Assembly (NCBI GenBank): GCA_964477265.1
Contig: CAYZDJ010000005.1
Span: 62,001 to 126,000, forward strand
Source: CAIVPM01 sp964477265
GTDB taxonomy: Bacteria; Bacteroidota; Bacteroidia; Chitinophagales; Chitinophagaceae
Direction of reading: 5' to 3'
DNA length: 64,000 nt
How positions within the stretch are numbered: the first letter of the stretch is position 1; each line of letters begins with the position of its first letter. This document shows positions 8,596 through 16,293 of this stretch, piece after piece. The position numbers and the translations under genes are program-made. A model generated the notes under the pieces. The model was not told the origin of the DNA, made no database searches, and saw only the letters and a program-made list of their open reading frames with translations.

Positions 8596-9030
8596 GTGAA
8601 AAAAAGTTTATTAATTATATTTTGTTTTATTGGCTTTGTGGGTTTTGCCCAATACAAACCTATCAAGGAAGTATCAGACAAAGTGATGGAATTGCACAAG
8701 GCAATTTTTATTGATAAGGATAGTATGGCTTTGGAAAATTTGTTGGCTTATGAAGTGAATTATGGTCATAGTGGTGGCAAGGTTGAGAACAGAAAAGATA
8801 TGATTGAAAATGCTTCTCACAACAAATCAGCTTATACAGATATAAAGACTGAAATTAACCAGGTTATTGTTAATGGAAGTACTGCTGTTGTAAGGTGTTT
8901 GCTAACTGGCACTGAAACTAAAGAAGATGGAAAAGTAATTCCATTAAAACTAAATACTTTACAAACCTGGGTCTTGGTAAAGAAAAAATGGAAGTTGATG
9001 GGAAGGCAAAGTGTGAAGGTTGATAAATAG
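8596..9030 (+). CDS. Secreted DUF4440 (NTF2-like) protein, copy 1
   Basis: A GTG start at 8596, eight bases after nuoE, gives a signal peptide (MKKSLLIIFCFIGFVGFAQ). The mature part of about 125 residues has the NTF2/SnoaL-like pattern: LHKAIFIDKDSMALENLLAYEVNYGHSGG, then a middle with TDIKTEINQVIVNGSTAVVR and an ending TWVLVKKKWKLMGRQSVKV. Such domains bind small ligands or act as enzymes; no catalytic residues can be assigned. The next gene is a clear paralogue. Confidence 0.8.
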   Translation: MKKSLLIIFCFIGFVGFAQYKPIKEVSDKVMELHKAIFIDKDSMALENLLAYEVNYGHSGGKVENRKDMIENASHNKSAYTDIKTEINQVIVNGSTAVVRCLLTGTETKEDGKVIPLKLNTLQTWVLVKKKWKLMGRQSVKVDK

Positions 9031-9031
9031 G

Positions 9032-9125
9032 TTTTCACGCAACGAAGCAAAGAAAGCAACGTTGCAACGTTATAATAAAAACAAAATTTGCGTTCGTTGT
9101 ACTCGTTGCATCGTGGCGTGAGAAA
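9032..9125. repeat. Inverted-repeat element between DUF4440 genes (CACGCAA family)
   Basis: Left arm TTTTCACGCAACGAAGCAAAG begins at 9032 and the right arm TCGTTGCATCGTGGCGTGAGAAA-like sequence ends at 9125; internal units are tandem variants of a GCAAC-containing 9- to 10-mer. The nuoM-nuoN spacer element (20194-20269) has the same design with CACACAAAG units. Confidence 0.65.
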
Positions 9126-9130
9126 TAAAA

Positions 9131-9559
9131 ATGAAAATAAAACTTATCATATTATTTCTATTCATTACGCAAATTTCGTTTGCACAAAGCGAAGCTGGTA
9201 AAATGGAAATAATGATGAAAATGCTGACACTAAAAACTGCTTTGGTTGCAAAAGATAGTGTTACTCTTTCAAAGGTTTTGGCTGATGATGTTACTTATGG
9301 TCATACCAATGGAATGATTCAAACAAAGACTGAGTTAATTCGTTCTGTGGTTTCAAAAGAGCAGGATTACAAAAGCATTGACCCAAGTGATATGAAGATT
9401 AGGTTGTTTGAGAACACAGCCATTGTTAATATGAATGCTAAAATTGTACTGACTTATAAAAATGAACCAATGGAATTGAAAATGAAAATTACTTTGGTTT
9501 GGGTGAAGAAGAATAATGAGTGGTTGTTGGAAGCAAGGCAGGCAGTTAAAGAAAGCTAA
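9131..9559 (+). CDS. Secreted DUF4440 (NTF2-like) protein, copy 2
   Basis: The 142-residue protein has a signal peptide ending SFAQ and a domain parallel to copy 1: LKTALVAKDSVTLSKVLADDVTYGHTNG matches the first copy's KDSMALENLLAYEVNYGHSGG, and both end in a W..E/M.RQ.VK motif. The two are tandem duplicates that have diverged strongly. Position between nuoE and nuoF is not known to have any complex I role. Confidence 0.8.
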   Translation: MKIKLIILFLFITQISFAQSEAGKMEIMMKMLTLKTALVAKDSVTLSKVLADDVTYGHTNGMIQTKTELIRSVVSKEQDYKSIDPSDMKIRLFENTAIVNMNAKIVLTYKNEPMELKMKITLVWVKKNNEWLLEARQAVKES

Positions 9560-9574
9560 AAGTTGAACGTTATT

Positions 9575-9877
9575 ATGCCAAAGATTTATGAATATCTCGG
9601 TTATGTTTTTTTCTTTTATGCAAATGAACATTTACCAATTCACGTTCATATTTCCTTTGGTGAGTTTGAAAGCAAGATTGAATTGATGTATGAAAATGGT
9701 AGCTTGAAAGGATTGAATGTTGAAGCTGTAAAAGGCAAGCAACCATTAAGTGAAAAGGATTTGAAGATTGCAAAAAGGTTTGTAAAAAAATATCATAAAG
9801 GTATTGTTGAAAAATGGACAAACTTTTTTGTGCTGAATCAAAAAGTGAGAAGCGAAACAATAACAGAAAAAGTGTAG
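9575..9877 (+). CDS. DUF4160 domain protein
   Basis: Starting at the ATG at 9575 (rather than a TTG at 9563) gives about 100 residues beginning MPKIYEYLGYVFFFYANEH, the normal DUF4160 N-terminus, followed by LPIHVHISFGEFESKIELMYENG and PLSEKDLKIAKRFVKKYHKGIVEKWTNFF. DUF4160 genes are usually next to a DUF2442 gene, as here, and this pairing is often treated as a toxin-antitoxin-like module. The biochemical activity is not established. Three bases separate its stop from the next gene. Confidence 0.85.
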   Translation: MPKIYEYLGYVFFFYANEHLPIHVHISFGEFESKIELMYENGSLKGLNVEAVKGKQPLSEKDLKIAKRFVKKYHKGIVEKWTNFFVLNQKVRSETITEKV

Positions 9878-9880
9878 GGA

Positions 9881-10132
9881 ATGAAAACAATAAACATTAT
9901 ATCGGCAAATTACAAAGGCAATTTCTTGCTTGAATTAATGTTTAATGATAACAAGAAAACTGTTGTTGATTTTAATAGTTTTTTTGAAACACATAGCCAT
10001 CCACAATATAATAAATACAAGAAGGAAGAAAATTTTGTGAAGTATAAAATTGAGAATGGAAATATTGTTTGGGGAAAGGATTGGGATATGATTTTTCCTG
10101 TTTGGAATTTGTATCAAGGAAAGGTGGAATAG
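9881..10132 (+). CDS. DUF2442 domain protein
   Basis: The 83-residue protein has the compact DUF2442 pattern: a strand-rich N-terminus (LLELMFNDNKKTVVDFNSFF), a middle with YNKYKKEENFVKYKIENGNIVWGKD, and W-DMIFPVWNLYQG at the end. It forms a two-gene unit with the DUF4160 gene just upstream. A dispersed repeat follows 30 bases after its stop. Confidence 0.82.
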   Translation: MKTINIISANYKGNFLLELMFNDNKKTVVDFNSFFETHSHPQYNKYKKEENFVKYKIENGNIVWGKDWDMIFPVWNLYQGKVE

Positions 10133-10162
10133 AATGTGAGAAAAGCTCAATAGCATTAAAAA

Positions 10163-10241
10163 CTTGAATGGTGCCAACGCCACTAAAGTTAAATAGTAGC
10201 ACAAAGCTGGTAACATAAAAAAAAAATTCCGTGAAACGGAA
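10163..10241 (+). repeat. Dispersed repeat, copy 1 (core TGGTGCCAACGCCACT)
   Basis: The core TGGTGCCAACGCCACT at 10169-10184 can fold as a hairpin TGGTG-CCAA-CGCCA (five pairs including one G-U). A less conserved tail with AAAGTTAAATAG and AGCTGGTAACAT follows, then an A-run and a second hairpin TTCCGT-GAA-ACGGAA at 10227-10241. Copies 2 and 3 lie at 14978-15060 and 44661-44723. The core is identical in all three, which cannot be coding because the surrounding frames are closed. It starts 30 bases after the DUF2442 stop. Confidence 0.75.
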
Positions 10242-10251
10242 TAAACATACA

Positions 10252-10292
10252 AATCATTAGCAGATTAGTACATTGGCTAATTAGCAAATTAG
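10252..10292. repeat. Short ATTAGC-type inverted repeat before nuoF
   Basis: AATCATTAGCAGATTAG faces CTAATTAGCAAATTAGATT. Both arms consist of tandem variants of ATTAGCAA. It ends five bases before the nuoF ATG, so it could influence ribosome access. Confidence 0.5.
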
Positions 10293-10296
10293 ATTT

Positions 10297-11655
10297 ATGA
10301 GTAGAAAATTATTATTAGAAAAAGCACACGTTGAGAACATCAGGTTATATGATGTGTATAGGCGTGAGGGTGGGTATAGAAGTGTTGAAAAAGCACTGAA
10401 AACTTTGTCGCCAGAGGCTGTGGTTGAGGAAGTGAAGAAGAGTGGTTTGCGTGGTCGTGGTGGTGCTGGTTTTCCTACAGGAATGAAGTGGTCGTTTATT
10501 GCAAAGCCTGAAGGTGTGCCAAGGCATTTGGTGGTGAATGCAGATGAAAGTGAGCCAGGAACCTTTAAGGACAGGTATTTGATGGAATTTATTCCACATA
10601 TTTTATTGGAAGGAATGATTGTGAGTTCGTATGCTTTGGGTAGCAATGTTTCTTACATTTATATACGTGGCGAGTATGCGTGGATTACTGATATTTTAGA
10701 ACACGCCATTGATGAAGCTAAGGCAAATGGATGGTTGGGCAAGAACATTTTAGGTAGTGGATTTGATTGTGAAATTTATGTGCAGCGTGGTGCTGGTGCT
10801 TACATCTGTGGTGAGGAAACTGCATTAATAGAATCGCTTGAAGGCAAGCGTGGCAATCCAAGAATTAAACCACCATTTCCTGCTGTGCAAGGTGTGTGGC
10901 AAAGACCAACTGTGGTGAACAATGTTGAAACCATTGCTGCTGTTGTGCCTATTGTAAATGATGGTGGCGAAGAGTATGCAAAAATTGGTGTGGGCAAAAG
11001 CACAGGAACAAAATTGATTTCGGCTTGTGGCAACATTAATAAAGGTGGTGTGTATGAAATTGATATGACCATCAGTGTTGAGGAATTTATTTATAGTGAT
11101 GAATATTGCGGTGGTATAAGAAATGGAAAAAAGCTGAAAGCCTGTATTCCTGGTGGTTCTTCAGTACCCATTTTACCAGCTAATTTATTGTTGAAAACTG
11201 CAAAAGGGGAGCAACGCATAATGAACTATGAAAGTTTAAGTGATGGTGGTTTTGCAACTGGTTCTATGATGGGTAGTGGTGGATTTATTGTTTTAGATGA
11301 AGACCAATGTGTGGTAAAACATACCCTGACTTTAGCAAGGTTTTACAGACATGAAAGTTGTGGGCAATGCAGTCCTTGTAGAGAAGGGACAGGCTGGATG
11401 GAAAAGATTTTGCAGAGCATTGAAAATGGAAAAGGTAAAAGAAGTGATATAGATTTATTGTGGGATATTCAACGCAAGATAGAAGGCAATACCATTTGCC
11501 CATTGGGTGATGCAGCAGCCTGGCCTGTTGCAGCTGCTATAAGGCATTTTAGAGATGAGTTTGAATGGCACGTTGATAATCCACAGGAATCACAAATTAG
11601 AAATTTTGGTTTGGCACATTACGCAGATGATATCTATGTGCCTGTAACAGCATAA
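10297..11655 (+). CDS. nuoF: NADH-quinone oxidoreductase subunit F
   Basis: The 51 kDa subunit oxidises NADH with FMN and passes electrons to a 4Fe-4S cluster. The nucleotide-binding motif GRGGAGFPTGMKW is near residues 52-64, and the glycine-rich GAGAYICGEETALIESLEG near 165-183. The N3 cluster ligands are present: Cys355, Cys358 and Cys361 in SCGQCSPCREGT and Cys401 in TICPLGDA. The length of 452 residues is normal. Confidence 0.97.
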   Translation: MSRKLLLEKAHVENIRLYDVYRREGGYRSVEKALKTLSPEAVVEEVKKSGLRGRGGAGFPTGMKWSFIAKPEGVPRHLVVNADESEPGTFKDRYLMEFIPHILLEGMIVSSYALGSNVSYIYIRGEYAWITDILEHAIDEAKANGWLGKNILGSGFDCEIYVQRGAGAYICGEETALIESLEGKRGNPRIKPPFPAVQGVWQRPTVVNNVETIAAVVPIVNDGGEEYAKIGVGKSTGTKLISACGNINKGGVYEIDMTISVEEFIYSDEYCGGIRNGKKLKACIPGGSSVPILPANLLLKTAKGEQRIMNYESLSDGGFATGSMMGSGGFIVLDEDQCVVKHTLTLARFYRHESCGQCSPCREGTGWMEKILQSIENGKGKRSDIDLLWDIQRKIEGNTICPLGDAAAWPVAAAIRHFRDEFEWHVDNPQESQIRNFGLAHYADDIYVPVTA

Positions 11656-11658
11656 ACT

Positions 11659-12759
11659 ATGTCTGAACAATTATTTAAAGTTATTATCGACAACATTACA
11701 GTTGAAGTTCCTGCTGGAACTACAATTCTTAATGCTGCTCGTAAAATTGGGGGTGATGTTACACCACCTGCAATGTGCTATTACAGCAAGTTGGAAGGCA
11801 GTGGTGGCAAGTGCAGGACTTGTTTGGTGGAAGTGAGCAAGGGTTCTGAAAAAGACCCAAGACCAATGCCTAAGCTTGTTGCAAGTTGCAGAACAACTGT
11901 TATGGATGGAATGGAAGTAAAGAATATTACTTCACCAAAAGTGATTGACGCAAGAAATGGTGTGGTAGAATTTTTATTAATAAATCATCCATTGGATTGC
12001 CCAGTTTGCGACCAGGCTGGTGAATGTGATTTGCAGGATTTGGGTTACAATCACGGTAAAGAAGGAACTCGTTATGAGTTTAAAAGAAGGACATTTCATA
12101 AGGTTGATTTAGGCGATTACATTCAACTGCATATGACACGTTGCATAATGTGTTTCAGGTGTGTGTTTGCAGCCAATCAGCTTACAGAAGAAAGAGAACA
12201 CGGAATTTTGGATAGAGGTGACCACGCACAAATTGCAACTTTTATTCAAAAGAATTTAAAGAATGATTTTATAGGGAATGTAATTGATGTTTGCCCTGTT
12301 GGTGCATTAACAGATAAGACTTTCCGTTTTAAAAATCGTGTGTGGTTTACCAAGCCTGTAGATGCTCACAGAAATTGCAATAATCCTAAATGTTGTGGTG
12401 AAGTGCAATTGTGGATGAGAGGTGATGAAGTGTTCAGGGTAACTGCAAGAAAAGATGAATGGGGTGAAGTGAAAGAAGCAAGCAATGGTAAGACAGGATG
12501 GATTTGCAACACTTGCAGGTTTGAAACAAAGAAAGCAAGTGACTGGACAATTGAAGGACCAAGTGTCATTAATCGCCATTCAGTAATTGCACAAGGGCAT
12601 TATGTAAATGTTGTAAAACCACAAGAAACATTTAATGCAGTAATGAGTGGTCGTGACCCTAAATTATTAATGGATATTCACGATGAAAGTGAAGTAAATA
12701 AACCTAATGTTCATTTAAGTGAATTAGACAGACCAGCTCATTCAACAGATTTTAAATAG
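11659..12759 (+). CDS. nuoG: NADH-quinone oxidoreductase subunit G, short form
   Basis: The 366-residue protein has an N-terminal 2Fe-2S ferredoxin domain (residues about 5-85, motif CRTCLVE), the His/Cys 4Fe-4S region (CPVCDQAGECDLQ near 115-127), then CIMCFRCV near 158-165 and a C-terminal 4Fe-4S segment around NPKCCGEVQ and WICNTCRFE (about 240-285). It stops before the large molybdopterin-type domain found in the roughly 900-residue proteobacterial NuoG. Short forms like this are usual in Bacteroidota to my knowledge, so it is not called truncated. Confidence 0.93.
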   Translation: MSEQLFKVIIDNITVEVPAGTTILNAARKIGGDVTPPAMCYYSKLEGSGGKCRTCLVEVSKGSEKDPRPMPKLVASCRTTVMDGMEVKNITSPKVIDARNGVVEFLLINHPLDCPVCDQAGECDLQDLGYNHGKEGTRYEFKRRTFHKVDLGDYIQLHMTRCIMCFRCVFAANQLTEEREHGILDRGDHAQIATFIQKNLKNDFIGNVIDVCPVGALTDKTFRFKNRVWFTKPVDAHRNCNNPKCCGEVQLWMRGDEVFRVTARKDEWGEVKEASNGKTGWICNTCRFETKKASDWTIEGPSVINRHSVIAQGHYVNVVKPQETFNAVMSGRDPKLLMDIHDESEVNKPNVHLSELDRPAHSTDFK

Positions 12760-12767
12760 TAATTTTT

Positions 12768-13028
12768 ATGAGTAAAAAAGATAAATTACTATTGAAGTTA
12801 ATGATGGGAAATGCCGATGCAAACTTTGATTTAGATGATTTGATAAATATTTTATTTCATTTAGGATTTGAAGAAAAAAGAATAACAGGAAGTCATAGAA
12901 TATTTGGTATAGATGGAATTAAGGAAATCATCAATTTGCAAAAAACAAAAGATGGAAAAGCTAAATCTTATCAAATTAAACAAGTAAGAGAATTTTTAGT
13001 AACACATAAAATTATTAAAGATGAGTAA
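12768..13028 (+). CDS. hicA: HicA-family toxin
   Basis: The 86-residue protein has the HicA double-stranded-RNA-binding-like pattern: a central block FHLGFEEKRITGSHRIFGIDG with the catalytic-type His in GSHRIF, then a basic C-terminus. HicA toxins cut mRNA. The start is eight bases after nuoG, and it overlaps the following hicB-like gene by eight bases. Order toxin then antitoxin is the normal hicAB order. Confidence 0.88.
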   Translation: MSKKDKLLLKLMMGNADANFDLDDLINILFHLGFEEKRITGSHRIFGIDGIKEIINLQKTKDGKAKSYQIKQVREFLVTHKIIKDE

Positions 13029-13230
13029 GTATGAAATTATAATTTATTGGAGTGATGCTGATGATGTGTTCATAGCAGAAATACCAGAGTTAAAAGGTTG
13101 TATAGCTCACGGTGATACGCAAGATGAAGCACTAAAAGAGGTGAATATTGTTGCAGAAGAATGGTTGAGTATTGCTAAAGAACAAGGTTGGGAAATTCCA
13201 CAACCTAAAGGAAGATTGATGTACGCATAA
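13021..13230 (+). CDS. hicB: HicB-family antitoxin
   Basis: The 69-residue protein is a minimal HicB: a partial RNase H-like fold with the hallmark YWSDADDVFIAEIPELKGCIAHGDT followed by EALKEV. No C-terminal DNA-binding domain is present, so it may neutralise HicA without being a classical self-repressor. It overlaps hicA by eight bases, and nuoH starts 13 bases after its stop, so the module is tightly built into the operon. Confidence 0.88.
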   Translation: MSKYEIIIYWSDADDVFIAEIPELKGCIAHGDTQDEALKEVNIVAEEWLSIAKEQGWEIPQPKGRLMYA

Positions 13231-13243
13231 ACAGATTTACAAA

Positions 13244-14317
13244 ATGACTTTACTAACAATAGAATGGCTTTTATTACTCGAAAAATTTGTACTCATTGCA
13301 ATTATCATTTTTGCAAGTTTGGGTATAGCACTATATACAACTTTTGCTGAGCGTAAGGTAGCTGCTATTTTACAAGACAGACCAGGCCCTAATCGTGCTG
13401 GGCCTTTTGGAATTTTGCAACCTCTGGCAGATGGTGTTAAAATGTTTACAAAGGAAGAAATCATTCCAACTGCTGCAAGCAAATGGTTGTTTATTTTAGG
13501 GCCAGGCTTGGCAATGGTGGCTGCATTAATGACTTGTGCTGTTATTCCCTGGGCTGGTGAAATTACTTTAAACGGACATAAATTTCCTATTCAGGTTGCT
13601 GATATAAATATTGGTATCCTTTACATTTTTGCTGTGGTAAGTTTGGGTGTATATGGCATTATGATTGGTGGCTGGGCAAGCAACAACAAGTTCTCTTTAA
13701 TGGCAAGTTTGCGTGCTGCAAGTCAGGCAATAAGTTATGAATTGGCAATGGGTTTAAGCCTTTTGGCTTTGTTGTTTATGACAGGAAGTTTAAGCCTTGG
13801 TGAAATTGTAAAGCAGCAACAAGACCATCGCTTTTGGAATATAGTTTATCAGCCATTAGGCTTTTTGATATTTTTTGTTTGTGCTTTGGCAGAGTGTAAC
13901 AGAACGCCATTTGACTTGCCAGAAGCTGAGAATGAATTGAACTTTGGTTATCACCAGGAATATTCATCAATGAAGTTGGGCTTTTACTTGTTTGCTGAAT
14001 ATATCAATATGATTATGAGCAGTGCTGTAATGGCTACAATGTTTTTTGGTGGTTATGATATTCCTTTTGTGGATGATGCAAAATTATATGCAGGAAGTTT
14101 GGGCGATTGGACAGCATTATTACAAGTTGGTGTATTGCTTATAAAAATTGTTTCGTTCATCTTTTTGTTTATGTGGATTAGATGGACAATTCCAAGATTT
14201 AGGTATGACCAATTGATGAACCTTGGCTGGAAAACAATGATACCACTGGCTTTGTTTAACTTGATTGTAACTGGTGCAATTATTTTATATAGGGCACAAG
14301 GTGGATTTCATTTTTAA
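13244..14317 (+). CDS. nuoH: NADH-quinone oxidoreductase subunit H
   Basis: The 357-residue membrane subunit links the peripheral and membrane arms. About eight membrane helices are visible. The signature ERKVAAILQDRPGPNRAGPFG (residues about 36-56) and the acidic loop ECNRTPFDLPEAENELNFGYHQEYSSM (about 222-248) that faces the quinone channel are intact. Confidence 0.97.
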   Translation: MTLLTIEWLLLLEKFVLIAIIIFASLGIALYTTFAERKVAAILQDRPGPNRAGPFGILQPLADGVKMFTKEEIIPTAASKWLFILGPGLAMVAALMTCAVIPWAGEITLNGHKFPIQVADINIGILYIFAVVSLGVYGIMIGGWASNNKFSLMASLRAASQAISYELAMGLSLLALLFMTGSLSLGEIVKQQQDHRFWNIVYQPLGFLIFFVCALAECNRTPFDLPEAENELNFGYHQEYSSMKLGFYLFAEYINMIMSSAVMATMFFGGYDIPFVDDAKLYAGSLGDWTALLQVGVLLIKIVSFIFLFMWIRWTIPRFRYDQLMNLGWKTMIPLALFNLIVTGAIILYRAQGGFHF

Positions 14318-14331
14318 ATTGAATAGTTGAT

Positions 14332-14622
14332 TTGGATAAATATTATATCATACAAAAACTACAAGAAGCAAAACCAATATTGCACCAAAAATATGGTGTA
14401 ACAGAGCTTGCTTTATTTGGAAGTTATAGCAGGGATGAACAAACAGAGAAAAGCGATATTGATATAATGTTTGATTATGAAGGAAAAATAGGCATGGAAT
14501 TTTTGGACATTTGTTATTTTTTAGATGATTTATTTATTGGCAAAGAAGTTCAGGTTGTTGCAAAAGATGGAATTAAACCAAGATATTTTGAAGCTATAAA
14601 ACCTGATTTAATTTATGCCTAA
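14332..14622 (+). CDS. mntA: MntA-like nucleotidyltransferase antitoxin
   Basis: A TTG start gives a 96-residue MNT-domain protein with the nucleotidyltransferase motif GS-X10-DxD visible as GSYSRDEQTEKSDID (residues about 30-44). In known MntA/HepT pairs this enzyme AMPylates a tyrosine of the HepT toxin and so silences it. The TTG start lies 15 bases after nuoH; no better start exists. It overlaps the next gene by eight bases. Confidence 0.88.
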   Translation: MDKYYIIQKLQEAKPILHQKYGVTELALFGSYSRDEQTEKSDIDIMFDYEGKIGMEFLDICYFLDDLFIGKEVQVVAKDGIKPRYFEAIKPDLIYA

Positions 14623-14956
14623 AAGAGAAGATGAATTATTAATTCAGGATATGGTTGATTGCTTCAAAAATATTTTGAATTATACCAAGGATGTTTCTTT
14701 TGATGAATTTATGGATAACAAAATGATGAAAGATGCAGTTGTAAGAAATTTTGAGATTATTGGTGAGGCTGCAAATATTTTATCTGAAGAATTTAAAAGC
14801 GACAATCAGCAAGTTGAGTGGCGAAGATTAACTGACTTTAGAAATAAATTAATTCATCATTACTTTGGATTGAGTTATAACATTATTTGGGAAACAGTTC
14901 AGAATGAAGCACAGGAACATTTAGATTTTTTAGAGACAATTGAATTTGAGAAATAG
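14615..14956 (+). CDS. hepT: HepT-like (DUF86) toxin
   Basis: The 113-residue HEPN-fold protein carries the RNase motif R-X4-H-X-Y as RNKLIHHY (residues about 73-80), the site that MntA modifies on its Tyr. The rest is helical, with the HEPN-type FEIIGEAANILSEE block near residue 47. Together with the upstream MNT gene it is a recognisable type VII-like toxin-antitoxin pair. It lies between nuoH and nuoI in the same direction. Confidence 0.88.
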   Translation: MPKREDELLIQDMVDCFKNILNYTKDVSFDEFMDNKMMKDAVVRNFEIIGEAANILSEEFKSDNQQVEWRRLTDFRNKLIHHYFGLSYNIIWETVQNEAQEHLDFLETIEFEK

Positions 14957-14977
14957 CTAAATAGAATTCCAAATTTC

Positions 14978-15060
14978 AAATGGTGCCAACGCCACTGAAG
15001 TTTAATAGAGAATAAAAAGTTGGGACAATAATAAAAGAAAAAATAAGCCAAAGGCTTATT
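14978..15060 (+). repeat. Dispersed repeat, copy 2 (core TGGTGCCAACGCCACT)
   Basis: The core at 14981-14996 is identical to copy 1. The tail GAAGTTTAATAG and AAGTTGGGACAATAATAAAA follows, then a hairpin AATAAGCC-AAA-GGCTTATT at 15042-15060. The second hairpin has no sequence match to that of copy 1 but has the same position, an A-run before it and a three-base loop. It begins 22 bases after the hepT stop. Confidence 0.75.
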
Positions 15061-15107
15061 AATAAACTTGATTAAAAAACGTAGAAAATATATTTGCAAA
15101 CTTTAAG

Positions 15108-15638
15108 ATGCAAGCATTAACAAATAAAATTAAACCTGTTGACAGACGCCCAATGACGTTCCTTGAGAAGATTTATCTCTGGAATATTATTAAGGGAATG
15201 TTTATCACGTTCAGCCACATATTTAAAAAGAAACCTACCATTCGCTATCCTGAACAGAAGCGTGAATTTAGTCCTGTGTTCAGGGGTTTGCACGTTTTGA
15301 ACAGGGATGAGGAAGGTCGTGAAAGGTGCACTGCCTGTGGGTTGTGTGCAGTTGCTTGCCCTGCAGAAGCTATAACAATGGAAGCTGCTGAAAGATTGGA
15401 TGGTGAAGAGAATTTGTACAGGGAAGAAAAATATGCAGCCAAGTATGAGATTAATATGTTGCGTTGTATTTTTTGTGGTTTGTGCGAAGAAGCTTGCCCT
15501 AAAGATGCAATTTATTTGAGTGAAACTTTTACGCCATCAAACTTTACGCGTAAGAGTTTTATTTATGGTAAAGAAGATTTATTAATTCCTAACGTTAAAA
15601 CTGAAGCTGAAAAATTTGCTGAAGCGAAAGGATTATAA
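15108..15638 (+). CDS. nuoI: NADH-quinone oxidoreductase subunit I
   Basis: The 176-residue ferredoxin-like subunit holds clusters N6a and N6b. Both CxxCxxCxxxCP motifs are present: CTACGLCAVACP near residues 66-77 and CIFCGLCEEACP near 113-124. An N-terminal amphipathic stretch anchors it to the membrane arm. The gene follows the copy 2 repeat. Confidence 0.97.
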   Translation: MQALTNKIKPVDRRPMTFLEKIYLWNIIKGMFITFSHIFKKKPTIRYPEQKREFSPVFRGLHVLNRDEEGRERCTACGLCAVACPAEAITMEAAERLDGEENLYREEKYAAKYEINMLRCIFCGLCEEACPKDAIYLSETFTPSNFTRKSFIYGKEDLLIPNVKTEAEKFAEAKGL

Positions 15639-15640
15639 AT

Positions 15641-15700
15641 AATGCTGAATGATAAATTATAAATGTTGAATTAATAATTTATCATTAATAATTAATAATT
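15641..15700. repeat. Hairpin element in nuoI-nuoJ spacer
   Basis: Perfect 13-base arms AATGATAAATTAT (15648-15660) and ATAATTTATCATT (15674-15686) enclose a 13-base loop. The outer sequence continues with degenerate ATTAATAATT units. Confidence 0.7.
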
Positions 15701-15705
15701 ATTAG

Positions 15706-16224
15706 ATGAACTTAACACAAATAATATTCTGGCTTTTGAGTGGTTTTGCAATCATTAGTGCTATTATGGTATTGGTGAGCAAAAACCCTGTACACAGTGT
15801 GTTGTGGCTTATTGCTGTATTCTTTGCAATCAGTGGTCATTACATTTTATTGAATGCACAATTTTTGGCAATTGTGAACCTGATAGTTTATGCAGGTGCT
15901 ATAATGGTGTTGTTTTTATTTGTGATAATGCTGATGAACCTGAACAAAGAAAATGAACCACAGAAAAATGTGTGGATGAAACTTGCTGGTGCTGTAAGTG
16001 GTGGTTGTTTGCTGATGGTTTTGGTTTCATTGGTAAAGCAAGCAAACGAAATAAACAATAAACAAGCATTGACTGGCATTGGCAATATTGGTTTGATTAA
16101 AACTTTAGGTAAGGTTTTATTCACTGATTTTGTTGTGCCTTTTGAAATAAGCAGTGTTTTATTTTTAAGTGCAATGGTTGGTGCTGTGGTGATAGGAAAG
16201 AAAGAGAGCAAATTAGTAAATTAG
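15706..16224 (+). CDS. nuoJ: NADH-quinone oxidoreductase subunit J
   Basis: Five membrane helices are visible in 172 residues. The conserved third-helix region LIVYAGAIMVLFLFVIMLMN (residues about 59-78), with its pi-bulge-type glycine, is intact. The last helix has SAMVGAVVIGKKE before the stop. Length and topology are normal. Confidence 0.96.
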   Translation: MNLTQIIFWLLSGFAIISAIMVLVSKNPVHSVLWLIAVFFAISGHYILLNAQFLAIVNLIVYAGAIMVLFLFVIMLMNLNKENEPQKNVWMKLAGAVSGGCLLMVLVSLVKQANEINNKQALTGIGNIGLIKTLGKVLFTDFVVPFEISSVLFLSAMVGAVVIGKKESKLVN

Positions 16225-16226
16225 TG

Positions 16227-16287
16227 AATTCGATAATTCGACAATTTATCTTATTGTCGAATTGTCAAATTTTAAAATTATCGAATT
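16227..16287. repeat. Cruciform-capable element in nuoJ-nuoK spacer
   Basis: Outer arms AATTCGATAATT (16227-16238) and AATTATCGAATT (16276-16287) are perfect complements; inner arms TTCGACAAT (16237-16245) and ATTGTCGAA (16253-16261) are also perfect. The element fills almost the whole 69-base spacer. Confidence 0.75.
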
Positions 16288-16293
16288 GAATTT

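Noticed and set aside
10163..10200. Dispersed repeat as an integron attC site
   Set aside because: GTTAAAT in copy 1 fits the GTTRRRY core, but the matching RYYYAAC is missing, copy 3 lacks both, and no integrase gene is in view.
11659..12759. nuoG called truncated
   Set aside because: The missing molybdopterin-like domain is usual in this phylum as far as I know, and the iron-sulfur motifs are complete.
15888..16211. Minus-strand frame opposite nuoJ
   Set aside because: Fully inside a well-supported complex I gene and without family resemblance.
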